DNA from: Aporhodopirellula rubra
GTDB lineage: Bacteria > Planctomycetota > Planctomycetia > Pirellulales > Pirellulaceae
Reading direction: 5' to 3'
Assembly: GCF_014192335.1 (NCBI RefSeq)
Contig: NZ_JACHXU010000003.1
Coordinates: 62,001 to 126,000 of the forward strand
Length of the DNA: 64,000 nucleotides
Shown: positions 29,587 through 38,639 of the stretch, one piece after another
How the letters are laid out: each line of letters starts with the position of its first letter
Numbering within the stretch: position 1 is the stretch's first letter
Program-made: the position numbers and the translations under genes
The notes under the pieces: model-generated
What the model saw: the letters and a program-made list of their open reading frames with translations, nothing else
Database searches by the model: none
What the model was told of the DNA's origin: nothing

Positions 29587-32432
29587 TCCTAATGATTCGG
29601 CAAAAAAACGCAGCGGTCTCGATCGTCGAGGGTTGGCTCTCCGTCGTCTTACTTGTGTTGTCAGTGACGAGCGTTCGAGCGGACGATACGAACCCAACCG
29701 GACAATTGCGATTGGTGGGTGGAGACCATTTGCCCGGCCAATTGGCCTCGTCGAACGCAACCAACGGAGATCGAATTGCCTGGAAGTACCCGCATTTCGC
29801 GAGTGCGATCGATTTCCCCGCCCATTCAGTCGTGTCAGGTTCGTTCCCTCCTCCTATTCCACTTCGGCCATCGACGGGGCAGTTCGTATTCGATTTAGTG
29901 CGTGGGGACCGATTGTTTGGCAGTGTGTTGGAGGTTGATGAGTGGTCGATCCGAATCGATACAGATTCGTTTGGCGAGATTCTGCTGATGCGATCAGCCG
30001 TACATCGGATCGGACCCTGGCGTGACGGTGCGTCCATTCTCTTTCAAGGACCTGGCCCCGTTCAGGAATGGACTGTCGATGGTAATCAGGACGATTGGGC
30101 CCAAGGCGGAGCCGAACTTCGGACGGATGAAAGTGGGGCGTCGGTGTATCGAAACGTCGAGTTGTCGAACGTCATTCAAGTCGAGGCTGAACTGAGATGG
30201 GAGGGAAAACCACAGTTTGTCTTTGCCATTGGTGTTGACGAGAAGAACAGTGAGGAGTCCGCCGCGAGCGCCTTTCGTGTCGAGGTATGGGAGAACGACG
30301 TTGTTCTGTTGCGGGAATTGGATGAGGTTGCTCAAGTGATCCCGCTCGGATCGGTCGCTGACCTTGATGGCCAGTTGAGTTTGCTGCTGCAGATCAATCA
30401 GAACGATGGTCACCTCATGGCGTTCTCGCCGCGCGGTGACAAAATCGGGGAATTCGAATTGCCGGCCAATGATTATCCCGACGTCCGTCCTGGACTTCGT
30501 CTAACGAATCAAGTCGGCAACGTGAGTCTTGATTTCATTCGTGTTCAACGTTTGTCGGACTTGCTGAGTCATCGATCGCGGGAGGATCGAGACAGCATCG
30601 TCCTCGAGGATGGGACCGTGCATGTCGGACAGTTGAGGGTCATTGATGCGGAGGAATGGGAAGTTGTAACCGAGGATTCTGTGTATCGGATGAGGACCGA
30701 ACACGTTTCGGCGGTATCGCTCAGAGATTTTGAGGACGCTGATTCCAATGATGACGTCACTAATGTTGTCGCCAATGCTTCGTCGGTTGGAGGTGATGGA
30801 TCCTCTTCAGGGTTGCAAATCATCACGCATGGTGGAATTCGGTTGACGGGGAGAATCCGTTCGATTGAAGATGGGCGTTTGACCTTGCAAAACGATGTGA
30901 TTGAGGGAAATCTTAAAATCACTTGCGATCAAATCGGACGGTTCTCGGTCGCCGATCCGAGACCTGTGAAGAGTGCAGCGTCACCGTTCATCTTGGGCAG
31001 ATTGATGTTGCCGGACGGACGGTTGACGGGGCGGTTTATTGATACCGAAGACCAGACGACGCCCACGCCCCTGCGGTTCTCGCCTCGTGGGGCCAAACCG
31101 GTAAGTTTGGCTCCGAGTTTTCGCGGACGAATGGTGTATCGGGAAACACCGCCACCGGAGACAAAGTCGCAACGATTGGCTCGCGAAAAACGCGAGGTGG
31201 TACAGCGGCGTGAGGCGGCGAAGCGAGCGAAACAGGGGGGCGTTTGGAATGTGTTGGCGAGTGCGTTCGGAAACAACGCTCATAACAATCGAAAAGTCGT
31301 GTCGCCCCGTTCGATGTATCTACGATCCGGCGAAGTCATTCCTTGCGTGGTTCAAGCCATTGATGAAAATGGCGTGCGTTTTTCATCCGAAATAACGGGA
31401 CAGACATTATTGCCCGAGGGGCACATGCGTGCGATTCAGTTCGTCGCGGATTGTCGAGATCCGGAAATTGAGGTCGCTCGACGCGATCGTTTATTGACCG
31501 TTCCACGCATTCGCAAGAAGACTCGACCCACACATTTGATCGTGGCCGTTAATGGCGACATTTTGCGTTGTCGATTGGTGAGTTTGTCGGAAGAAACCTT
31601 GGTTGTCGAAACACGCCTGGAGAAGATCGAGATCGATCGATCCGTTTTGGCTCAGATCATTTGGCTCAACGCAGAGGAACGCGATTCCGACGACGGGGAA
31701 TCGGACGCAGGCGATAACGCCAATGGACTGGCCGTGCGTGCGGTTTTACGAAACGGGAACCGGATGTCGATGTTCATTGATCGTTTGCATGAGAGTGTTT
31801 TAATCGGCGAACACCCGCTGTTGGGTGAATCCAAAATCAACCTCGGGGACGTGAATGAATTGTTGATCGGTATCGACATCAATCAGACCGAGCGGGACCA
31901 GCCCTACGGTGATTGGCTATTGAAAGACGCGCCCGAGCCCATCATTCCGGAGGCCGGTGAAGGCGGTGGTCCGAACTCGGGCAAGTCGTCCGCGTTGGTC
32001 GGTAAGCCGGCCCCGAACTTTACGCTCGACCTGCTCGACGGCGGCAAGTTCAGCGTCGCCGATCAGGTTGGCAAAGTCGTTGTGCTGGATTTCTGGGCGA
32101 CATGGTGTGGGCCCTGTTTGCAAGCAATGCCTGTGATCGAACATGCGGTTTCTGAGTTCGATTCCGACGACGTTCGATTGGTCGCAGTTAATCTGCAGGA
32201 AACGGCCGAACCGATCCGTGAGACCCTCGATCGTCTGAAGATTTCACCGGAGGTGGCACTGGATATCGATGGCGTGGCCGCCGCGAGATATCAGGCGGAC
32301 GCGATCCCACAGACGGTCGTCATCGATCGGGATGGCAAAATCACTCGATTGTTTGTAGGGGGCGGTCCCGCTCTGGCTGACCAACTTCGCGAGGCGATCA
32401 CCGAAACGCTCGAAGCGACTCCTGAAAAATAG
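29583..32432 (+). CDS. Large secreted protein with C-terminal TlpA-type thioredoxin domain
   Basis: 949 residues; signal peptide ending near residue 34 (VLLVLSVTSVRADD). The long middle region has repeated strand-rich modules with phrases such as 'LRLVGGDHLPGQL', 'IVLEDGTVHVGQL', 'GGIRLTGRI' and 'VNGDILRCRLVSLSEETLVVET', suggesting several related beta modules. The last ~140 residues are a TlpA/ResA-like thioredoxin: 'GKPAPNFTLDLLDG', 'VVVLDFWATWCGPC' with Cys842 and Cys845, and 'DAIPQTVVIDRDGKI' with the cis-Pro. It probably acts as an extracytoplasmic disulfide reductant. Last gene of the coupled series; ATGA overlap at 29583-29586. Confidence 0.88.
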   Translation: MILMIRQKNAAVSIVEGWLSVVLLVLSVTSVRADDTNPTGQLRLVGGDHLPGQLASSNATNGDRIAWKYPHFASAIDFPAHSVVSGSFPPPIPLRPSTGQFVFDLVRGDRLFGSVLEVDEWSIRIDTDSFGEILLMRSAVHRIGPWRDGASILFQGPGPVQEWTVDGNQDDWAQGGAELRTDESGASVYRNVELSNVIQVEAELRWEGKPQFVFAIGVDEKNSEESAASAFRVEVWENDVVLLRELDEVAQVIPLGSVADLDGQLSLLLQINQNDGHLMAFSPRGDKIGEFELPANDYPDVRPGLRLTNQVGNVSLDFIRVQRLSDLLSHRSREDRDSIVLEDGTVHVGQLRVIDAEEWEVVTEDSVYRMRTEHVSAVSLRDFEDADSNDDVTNVVANASSVGGDGSSSGLQIITHGGIRLTGRIRSIEDGRLTLQNDVIEGNLKITCDQIGRFSVADPRPVKSAASPFILGRLMLPDGRLTGRFIDTEDQTTPTPLRFSPRGAKPVSLAPSFRGRMVYRETPPPETKSQRLAREKREVVQRREAAKRAKQGGVWNVLASAFGNNAHNNRKVVSPRSMYLRSGEVIPCVVQAIDENGVRFSSEITGQTLLPEGHMRAIQFVADCRDPEIEVARRDRLLTVPRIRKKTRPTHLIVAVNGDILRCRLVSLSEETLVVETRLEKIEIDRSVLAQIIWLNAEERDSDDGESDAGDNANGLAVRAVLRNGNRMSMFIDRLHESVLIGEHPLLGESKINLGDVNELLIGIDINQTERDQPYGDWLLKDAPEPIIPEAGEGGGPNSGKSSALVGKPAPNFTLDLLDGGKFSVADQVGKVVVLDFWATWCGPCLQAMPVIEHAVSEFDSDDVRLVAVNLQETAEPIRETLDRLKISPEVALDIDGVAAARYQADAIPQTVVIDRDGKITRLFVGGGPALADQLREAITETLEATPEK

Positions 32433-32627
32433 GTGGAGTTGATGGATTCATTGTTTCAGGTCCAGAAGGTTTCTTGATCGATGCTGTTTCCGGCACTGAA
32501 AAATGAACGGTTCGACGAATGATTCCTGCGATTTGACACACCCATCCGGCGGTGGGCAAATTGCTGCCAGCATCCATTGACGTCCAAATGGGTGACAGGC
32601 GACTGTGTCCGGCATCGACATCACGCC

Positions 32628-32633
32628 TATAAT
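32628..32633 (+). promoter_or_regulatory. Perfect TATAAT -10 box six bases before the nfeD ATG
   Basis: TATAAT ends at 32633 and the first plausible ATG is at 32640. A transcript starting about seven bases after this box would begin at or near the A of the start codon, giving a leaderless mRNA. No good -35 box is seen at 16-18 bp. The rest of the 207-bp gap after the TlpA gene shows nothing else I can name. Confidence 0.4.
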
Positions 32634-32639
32634 GCGGGC

Positions 32640-34955
32640 ATGACTAATAGCTCTGCTCGAATTCCCGTTTCACCGCCACAACGGCGCGTTCTCTCAAAGC
32701 GTCATCGCGTCGTCATGATGGCGTGGTTGATGATGATTTGGGTGGGCGGATGGTGCGCCGGGACGCTGGTGGACACGTCCGTGGGGTGGACGCAGGGAAA
32801 AACGCCGCCGGATGACCAATCCGCTCAGGGTTATTTGATCGAAGTCCCGCGGCCGCTGATGACTCGTGATGTCGAACAAATTCTGTCGCAGTTGACCCGA
32901 TTGTCGTTGGCGGTACGTCAAACTGCATCCGATGCTGAGAATGCGAGTGGACGGCGAGTTAGTGTCGTGTTGCATTTCCAGCAATCGTCAGGCGAACGTG
33001 GTGGAAGGGCACCGAATGAGAGTGGTGCGGAGGCCGGGGGTAGTGGTCGGAGTACGACGTCGCTGGAGGATGCACTCAAACTCGCTCGTGCTATTTCGGG
33101 TAGCGATCTGAAACGGATCCGTCCGATCGCGTGGGTTGACGCTCCGGTACGAGGCAGCGATGTGTTGTTGGTGCTCGCGTGTGAATCGATTCTGGTGTCG
33201 CCAACGGGATCGATCGGCGATGCGACGTTTGGGGAAACACCGGGTGATGAAACGACGCAATTGATCTACCAGTCGATCGCGAAGCGGAGAAGCGTGCTGG
33301 CACCGGAAATTGTCTCTGGTCTTGCGAACTCGGACCTTGCGATCGCACGTGTGCGGGTGGCCGAAGGGCCGACGCGATTTGCAATCGGTGACGATCTAGA
33401 AAAGCTCCGCCGCGAAGGCATGATTGTCGAGGAAACGATTTGGTCTGAAGCGGGACAGCCATTGATTTTGACGGCCGATCAGCTTCGCGAACTGCGCGCG
33501 GCAACGGCCATCGTTGATTCCCGAGAGGATGTCGCCGATCGGCTCGGTCTGGCATCATTGCGGAGCGAATCGGTTGATGCGTCCGGTGAGGCGGTAGGCG
33601 TGTTATTGAGAATCAACGGGCCGGTGCGCCGTGATCGAGTCCGTCGATGGCAATCCAACCTTGCCGCGACGATCGAGGCAGCCGAAACGAATACGTGGCT
33701 CGTCGAGATCGATTCTCCCGGTGGATACCTCGCCGGCAGTGCCTCGATGGCGGCGTTTTTGGCCGATCCGGGATCGTCGATCCGCAGCGTCGGAGGCTAT
33801 GTTTCGCGAGAAGCACGGGGCGACGCCACCCTACTCGCGTTGGCGTGCCGTCCGTTGATGATGCATAACGATGCGACGCTCGGTGGCAGCGGTGCGGAGG
33901 CGATTCAACCGGAGGATGTTCGTAGCCAACGAGAATTAATTTCCCTGATCGCGCAGGCGACCGGACGCAGCGAAACGTTAATGCGTGGTTTACTCGATCG
34001 GAGCCTCGCGGTTCATCGATATTCGAATCGCCGAACCGGGCGGATTCGATATGCCGTTCCTAGCGAAATGGCCGCTGAGATGCAAAACGGTGATGCCGAT
34101 GAGGCGTCGGAATGGAAACGCGAGCAACGCATCGAACTAGGAGAGGGCTTGTCAGCGCAGGCGGCGATCGAGCTCGGACTGGTCGACGAGGCGGTGGACT
34201 CCTTGAAGGCGGTTGCGACGAACGTGGGTTTGACGGACGTTCCGAGACAACTGACGGATCGTGGATTGGTGCGTTGGGTGGAACGACTCGGACGTAACGA
34301 TGGGCTCGCGTTCGGCCTGCTGTTACTCGGGTTCATGATGTTATCCACCGAAGCGAGTGCCCCCGGGCTGGGTTTGCCTGGTTTCATCGCGATGCTGTGT
34401 TTCGCGTTTTTCTTTTGGACGAAGTTTCTCGCCGGGACGGCCGAGTGGGCGGAGTTGCTGGCCTTCGGATTGGGGCTCGTTTGTTTGGCGATCGAGATCT
34501 TTGTGTTACCGGGTTTTGGTGTCTTTGGGATCGGGGGATTGGTGCTGACGGTTTTGGGCGTGGTGTTGATGAGTCAAACGTTTGTCATTCCTCGCAACAG
34601 CTACCAGGTCGGTGAATTGACCCAAGGGGTATGGATGGCGATTGGTGGGATGGGCGGCTTGGTGATCGGATTTTTGATCGTGCGAGCGTTTTTGCCTCAG
34701 GCGGCCACGGCCACGGGACTCGCGATGGACGCACCGTCGTCGGACATGGATCGGCTCGAACGGATCGCGGACTACGATCATTTGGCAGGTCAATCGGGAG
34801 TCGCCTCGACTCGTCTGCGTCCGTCGGGCAAAGCCCGGTTTGGGGATCAGATCGTTGCGGTCGTTAGTGACGGATCGGCAATCGATCCTGGGCAATCCGT
34901 ACGAGTGATCGCTGTGCATGGCAATCGAATCGTGGTTGAAGCGGTGGAGGAGTGA
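32640..34955 (+). CDS. NfeD-family membrane protein with two ClpP/SppA-like domains
   Basis: 771 residues from the ATG at 32640. One N-terminal helix (about 24-42), then two tandem serine-protease-like folds: the first around 100-310 with 'RGSDVLLVLACESILVSPTGSIGDA' (Ser173), the second around 315-520 with 'WLVEIDSPGGYLAGSASM' and 'ARGDATLLALACRPLMMHNDATLGG', where Asp395 stands at the position of the nucleophile. Then four to five membrane helices (about 556-690) including 'SAPGLGLPGFIA', and a C-terminal OB-fold NfeD domain (about 716-770). NfeD proteins are membrane proteases or scaffolds that work with stomatin/flotillin-like proteins. Start ambiguous; it overlaps the next gene by TGATG. 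Confidence 0.87.
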   Translation: MTNSSARIPVSPPQRRVLSKRHRVVMMAWLMMIWVGGWCAGTLVDTSVGWTQGKTPPDDQSAQGYLIEVPRPLMTRDVEQILSQLTRLSLAVRQTASDAENASGRRVSVVLHFQQSSGERGGRAPNESGAEAGGSGRSTTSLEDALKLARAISGSDLKRIRPIAWVDAPVRGSDVLLVLACESILVSPTGSIGDATFGETPGDETTQLIYQSIAKRRSVLAPEIVSGLANSDLAIARVRVAEGPTRFAIGDDLEKLRREGMIVEETIWSEAGQPLILTADQLRELRAATAIVDSREDVADRLGLASLRSESVDASGEAVGVLLRINGPVRRDRVRRWQSNLAATIEAAETNTWLVEIDSPGGYLAGSASMAAFLADPGSSIRSVGGYVSREARGDATLLALACRPLMMHNDATLGGSGAEAIQPEDVRSQRELISLIAQATGRSETLMRGLLDRSLAVHRYSNRRTGRIRYAVPSEMAAEMQNGDADEASEWKREQRIELGEGLSAQAAIELGLVDEAVDSLKAVATNVGLTDVPRQLTDRGLVRWVERLGRNDGLAFGLLLLGFMMLSTEASAPGLGLPGFIAMLCFAFFFWTKFLAGTAEWAELLAFGLGLVCLAIEIFVLPGFGVFGIGGLVLTVLGVVLMSQTFVIPRNSYQVGELTQGVWMAIGGMGGLVIGFLIVRAFLPQAATATGLAMDAPSSDMDRLERIADYDHLAGQSGVASTRLRPSGKARFGDQIVAVVSDGSAIDPGQSVRVIAVHGNRIVVEAVEE

Positions 34956-35665
34956 TGCCCGCATTTTATGCGATTGCATTACTGATCGCTTTCTACGCTC
35001 TTGTTGCGGCTGAAATTCTGATTCCCAGTGGTGGGATTCTCGGTCTCACCGCGGCGGTGGTTGCGGTGACGTCGATCATCATCGGATCCACCTACAGCTT
35101 TTCGATGGGCCTGACGTTGTTGTTGATCTACTTGATCACGACGCCGATCTTGTTTGCAATTATGGTGCGATTGTGGCCAAGGACACGAATCGGCCGTCAG
35201 ATGCTGAATCGTGATACGTTGCAATCCGACACGACGTTACCACCGCCGACGACGCTCGACGGCACACCGCTCGATGATTTCGTTGGTCGAATCGGAGTTG
35301 CGACATCAAACCTTCTGCCCAGCGGTCAGGTGAAAGTCGACGGTCATAAAACCGATGCTGTCAGTACGGGGTTGCCGATCGATGCAGGCACCAAAGTGAT
35401 GGTGGAGCGAGTGAACGCGGGGAAGCTGCAAGTTCGGGAAGCTAACCCAGAGGAAGTTCAGAGAGAACGACCTGCTGACGTCGACAACCCACAGGCAGAA
35501 AACATGCTGGGCGAGGACGCCGGTTTGGTGACCATGCCGCCGATCGAAGAGGTCGCTATCGAGACCACGACGGGAACATCATCGTTGGACGACGTCGACT
35601 TCGAGGCTCTCGACATAGAGGCCCCAGCGGCGGAGGAATCTGAAGGGCGGGTGGAGCCTAAGTAG
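34955..35665 (+). CDS. Short NfeD-like membrane protein
   Basis: 236 residues from the ATG at 34955, sharing a base with the previous stop. Three membrane helices (about 3-24, 27-46, 50-72) including 'AEILIPSGGILGLTAAVVAV', then a short OB-fold of the NfeD type (about 112-165: 'FVGRIGVATSNLLPSGQVKVDG... VMVERVNAGKLQV'), and an acidic C-terminal tail of about 65 residues rich in Glu and Asp. Short NfeD proteins usually pair with a flotillin-like partner; no such gene follows here. Coupled to the long NfeD gene, so the two probably act in one complex. Confidence 0.87.
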   Translation: MPAFYAIALLIAFYALVAAEILIPSGGILGLTAAVVAVTSIIIGSTYSFSMGLTLLLIYLITTPILFAIMVRLWPRTRIGRQMLNRDTLQSDTTLPPPTTLDGTPLDDFVGRIGVATSNLLPSGQVKVDGHKTDAVSTGLPIDAGTKVMVERVNAGKLQVREANPEEVQRERPADVDNPQAENMLGEDAGLVTMPPIEEVAIETTTGTSSLDDVDFEALDIEAPAAEESEGRVEPK

Positions 35666-35768
35666 GTTTCGCATGGACGCGTGCACGAGCGTCGTTTTTG
35701 ATGGGGCACTTCGGCGTTACGGCCTGAGGCTCTTGTGAAGATAGTCGCTGGTCGGTCGCCTCAGCGTT

Positions 35769-35798
35769 CTTATTATCGAGACAGGATGCGACAATAAG
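35769..35798. promoter_or_regulatory. 10-bp inverted repeat upstream of the uspA-like gene
   Basis: CTTATTATCG and CGACAATAAG, one mismatch, 10-base loop; 93 bp before the UspA start and 104 bp after the nfeD stop. It could be an operator for the stress gene or a terminator for the NfeD operon; no T-tract follows on either strand. A second small dyad (CTAG-AAG-CTAG) lies nearer the start. Confidence 0.35.
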
Positions 35799-35890
35799 GC
35801 CGCCGTTGAGAAGTTACCACCGTTGGTGTCGTTGTGTTAAAACTAGAAGCTAGAGATTCTAATGAACACACATGTGAAAGGAACTGATCG

Positions 35891-36808
35891 ATGAAAGTTT
35901 TACTTGCAGTGGACGGATCCATTCACGCCTTGCATGCGTGTAAATTTCTAACCGCGTTTCCGCTGCCGCAACCCGTGCAGGTAGAAATTCTGACCGTGGT
36001 CAATCCACCCGAAGTGGTGATGAGCGCGCAGAGTGAATTGTGGTATCCGCAGTTCATCGAACATCAGGAAGAGATCGCGCGTCAGGCGATTTCATCTGGC
36101 GAACGCGCGATTCGCGGTTTGGATGCGGAGGTAAGCACTCATCAGATGATGGGTCACATCGGTCATTGTATAGTGGAACGGGCGACCGAAGAGAACATTG
36201 ACCTCGTCGTGGTGGCGGCGAAGGGCCATTCGGCGTTCGAACGCGTGCTCCTCGGCAGCGTGAGTGACTATGTGGCCACGCACGCCCCGTGCAGCGTTCT
36301 CGTAGTCCGCCAAGAGATTCCAGAGGACCGAGGAGTCAACGATGAAATCCCGCCAGCCAGTTTTCGTCGTGGGATGATCGCCGTCGACGAACGTGGCGTT
36401 TCCGATGCGATGTTAAACGAACTGTGCCGCTACTCGTGGACGGACCAGCATGAACTCACAACGGTGACGGCATCGGTGAAGCTCGAGGTGTTCCGCGAAG
36501 ACATCCTGGCATCGACGATGGAAGAAGCCGCGAGGCGGCGAACCGAGGCACGCCGTTGTGCCGATGCTGCGGCCGCCCGATTGTCCGCCTGTGGTGCCAA
36601 GGCAACGGGCGCTAGCGTGGAAGTCGAACACGTCGGCTACGGGTTGGTTCAATATGCCGAACAGAACTCGCAAGATATCGTCGTTGTCGGTGACAGCGGC
36701 CGAGGACTGATTTCGCGAATGTTGCTCGGCAGCACTTCACGCTACGTGCTGCACCATGTTCACTGCAGCGTGTTGGTCGTGCGAAAAGCGAAGAAGCAAA
36801 AAGCTTAG
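35891..36808 (+). CDS. Tandem universal stress protein (two UspA domains)
   Basis: 305 residues with two Usp folds. Domain 1 (about 1-142): 'MKVLLAVDGSIHALHACKFL' and the ATP-binding loop 'AKGHSAFERVLLGSVSDYV' (G-2x-G-9x-G-S pattern). Domain 2 (about 155-303) ends with 'GDSGRGLISRMLLGSTSRYV' and 'CSVLVVRK'. Its first strand is less typical. A clear AAGGA site precedes the ATG. Usp proteins bind ATP and help survival under starvation or oxidative stress. It is convergent with phoU, only 25 bp apart. Confidence 0.94.
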   Translation: MKVLLAVDGSIHALHACKFLTAFPLPQPVQVEILTVVNPPEVVMSAQSELWYPQFIEHQEEIARQAISSGERAIRGLDAEVSTHQMMGHIGHCIVERATEENIDLVVVAAKGHSAFERVLLGSVSDYVATHAPCSVLVVRQEIPEDRGVNDEIPPASFRRGMIAVDERGVSDAMLNELCRYSWTDQHELTTVTASVKLEVFREDILASTMEEAARRRTEARRCADAAAARLSACGAKATGASVEVEHVGYGLVQYAEQNSQDIVVVGDSGRGLISRMLLGSTSRYVLHHVHCSVLVVRKAKKQKA

Positions 36809-36833
36809 GTCGACGCGATGAGAAATCTCGTGT

Positions 36834-37532
36834 TTAGGAAACCTCTTCGCTGGCAACATCATCGTTGGAGGTTTCCGTGATGTGTCCGTGACGCACGATG
36901 TCACCGCTGACCAAGTAAACCGTTTCTTCGGCGACGTGTGTTGCCATGTCCGCGATCCGTTCGAGATGTCGGATCGCGCTAAAGCAATGCAGTCCCGCTT
37001 CGACCATTTCGGGGTCTTCTCGCATGCGTTGTTCGAGTTCGCGGATCATTTCGACGTTGAGACAGTCGACCGCGTCGTCCTGTTTGATCACTTTTTGAGC
37101 TAGGTCGGCGTCATGCTCGAGGAAAGAATCGAGCGCCGAGCGGACCATGTTGATCGTCGCGCCGACCATTTTGCTGAGGTCTTCGGGGACGCGGAACAAG
37201 GGATAGAGGTCCAGAGAGATGCTGCGTTCGGCGATGTTGCAAGCGAGATCCGCCATGCGTTCGAGGTCACCGTTGATCTTCACTACCGTGACCATCCAAC
37301 GAAGGTCTTCGGCGACGGGTTGGTGTAGGGCCAAGAGTTTCAAGCAATCTTCTTCGATCTGGACGTCTTTTGCATCGACTTCGTCATCGGTGTCGATCAC
37401 CGTTCGCGCCAAATCAGGGCGACGCTCAACCAACGAACGGACAGACAAGCCCATCATCTGTTCGACCACGCCGAATTGTTCGACGAGGTCAGAACGAAGT
37501 TGTGTCATTCCGCGATCGAGATGTTTGCTCAT
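36834..37532 (-). CDS. phoU: Phosphate-transport regulator PhoU
   Basis: 232 residues, all-helical, with the two PhoU repeats: 'RTVIDTDDEVDAKDVQIEEDCLKLLALHQPVAEDLRWMVTVVKINGDLERMADLACNIAERS' and 'KVIKQDDAVDCLNVEMIRELEQRM...CFSAIRHLERIADMATHVAEETVYLV', each with the E/D-x-x-x-D metal-cluster motif. PhoU restrains Pst transport and dampens PhoR/PhoB signalling when phosphate is plentiful. It is the last gene of the pst operon, 59 bp after pstB. Confidence 0.96.
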   Translation of the reverse strand: MSKHLDRGMTQLRSDLVEQFGVVEQMMGLSVRSLVERRPDLARTVIDTDDEVDAKDVQIEEDCLKLLALHQPVAEDLRWMVTVVKINGDLERMADLACNIAERSISLDLYPLFRVPEDLSKMVGATINMVRSALDSFLEHDADLAQKVIKQDDAVDCLNVEMIRELEQRMREDPEMVEAGLHCFSAIRHLERIADMATHVAEETVYLVSGDIVRHGHITETSNDDVASEEVS

Positions 37533-37591
37533 AGACGTCAGTCACTCAAAGACAGGGAGGGGCGAAAAGGCGATTGATAGAAGGGAGTGTC

Positions 37592-38470
37592 TTAACCGAA
37601 CCGGCCACGAACGTAGTCGTCCGTCCGTTTCTGTTGCGGTTTGGTGAAGACGTCGTCGGTGGGGCCCGACTCTACGAGACGTCCTTCGAAGAAGAACGCG
37701 GTGCGATCACTGCAACGGCTCGCCTGTTGCATGTTATGAGTGACCATCACGATCGTGTATTGTTCACGGAGTTCGTAGATCAGGTCTTCGATCGCCAGCG
37801 TGCTCGCGGGATCGAGGGCGCTGCAGGGCTCATCCATCAACAGAATTTCGGGGCCGACGGCGATCGCACGTGCGATGCAGAGTCGTTGTTGCTGGCCGCC
37901 GGACAGGCCGAGTGCCGGTGCGTTGAGCCGGTCTTTGACTTCGTCCCAAACGGCCGCCTTACGCAGCGACCATTCCACCAGTTCGTCGAGTTCGCCTCGT
38001 CGCAGTTTCAGGTGCAAGCGTGGACCGAAGGCGACGTTTTCGTAGATCGTTTTCGGGAACGGATTGGGTTTTTGAAAAACCATGCCGACTTGTCGTCGCA
38101 GGTGCACCACGTCGGTTGATGGGCTCAGCACATCGAGGTCGTGGATTCGAAGCGTGCCGTTGCTGTGGGCCGTTGGCACGATGTCGTTCATGCGGTTGAT
38201 CCACCTCAACAACGTGCTCTTACCGCAACCGCTTGGTCCGATGAAGGCGGTGACTTGGTTGCGTCGAATGTCTAGCGACAAATCATGGATCGCTTGGAAC
38301 GAACCGTACCAAGCGTTGAAATGGCTGATTTCGATGCACAGTTCCTCGGCTGATTGAGACGCGTCCGCGGGGGACGGAGCCGATGTATCAGTGGTGGGTG
38401 CGTTCGTGGCGCTAGCGGATTGAGGCATATCGATCGCCAGCCTGATGGGCTGCGTTTGTTCGGGAATCAT
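37592..38470 (-). CDS. pstB: Phosphate ABC transporter ATP-binding protein PstB
   Basis: 292 residues. Walker A 'GPSGCGKST', Q-loop region '[21 protein letters not shown]', ABC signature 'LSGGQQQRL', Walker B '[13 protein letters not shown]' and the switch His in 'MVTHNMQQ'. The 'QKPNPFP' block is specific to PstB. The N-terminal 45 residues are a Pro/Ala/Ser-rich extension; ATG 38428 is an alternative start. It energises phosphate uptake with PstA and PstC at the inner membrane. Confidence 0.97.
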   Translation of the reverse strand: MIPEQTQPIRLAIDMPQSASATNAPTTDTSAPSPADASQSAEELCIEISHFNAWYGSFQAIHDLSLDIRRNQVTAFIGPSGCGKSTLLRWINRMNDIVPTAHSNGTLRIHDLDVLSPSTDVVHLRRQVGMVFQKPNPFPKTIYENVAFGPRLHLKLRRGELDELVEWSLRKAAVWDEVKDRLNAPALGLSGGQQQRLCIARAIAVGPEILLMDEPCSALDPASTLAIEDLIYELREQYTIVMVTHNMQQASRCSDRTAFFFEGRLVESGPTDDVFTKPQQKRTDDYVRGRFG

Positions 38471-38639
38471 GACCGAAGCGTTGTACGTACTACGGACATT
38501 AAGCGAAAGGATTTTGTCGGTGCCGTGGTGGCAGAGTAATCGGGGCGGGAGACGTGACGCCGCGGAGGCGAAGGTGATCGTCGAAGTTGAACGGTCGTAT
38601 TTTGTCAGAACGGTACAGGTCGGTGAGTGAAGCGATTGT

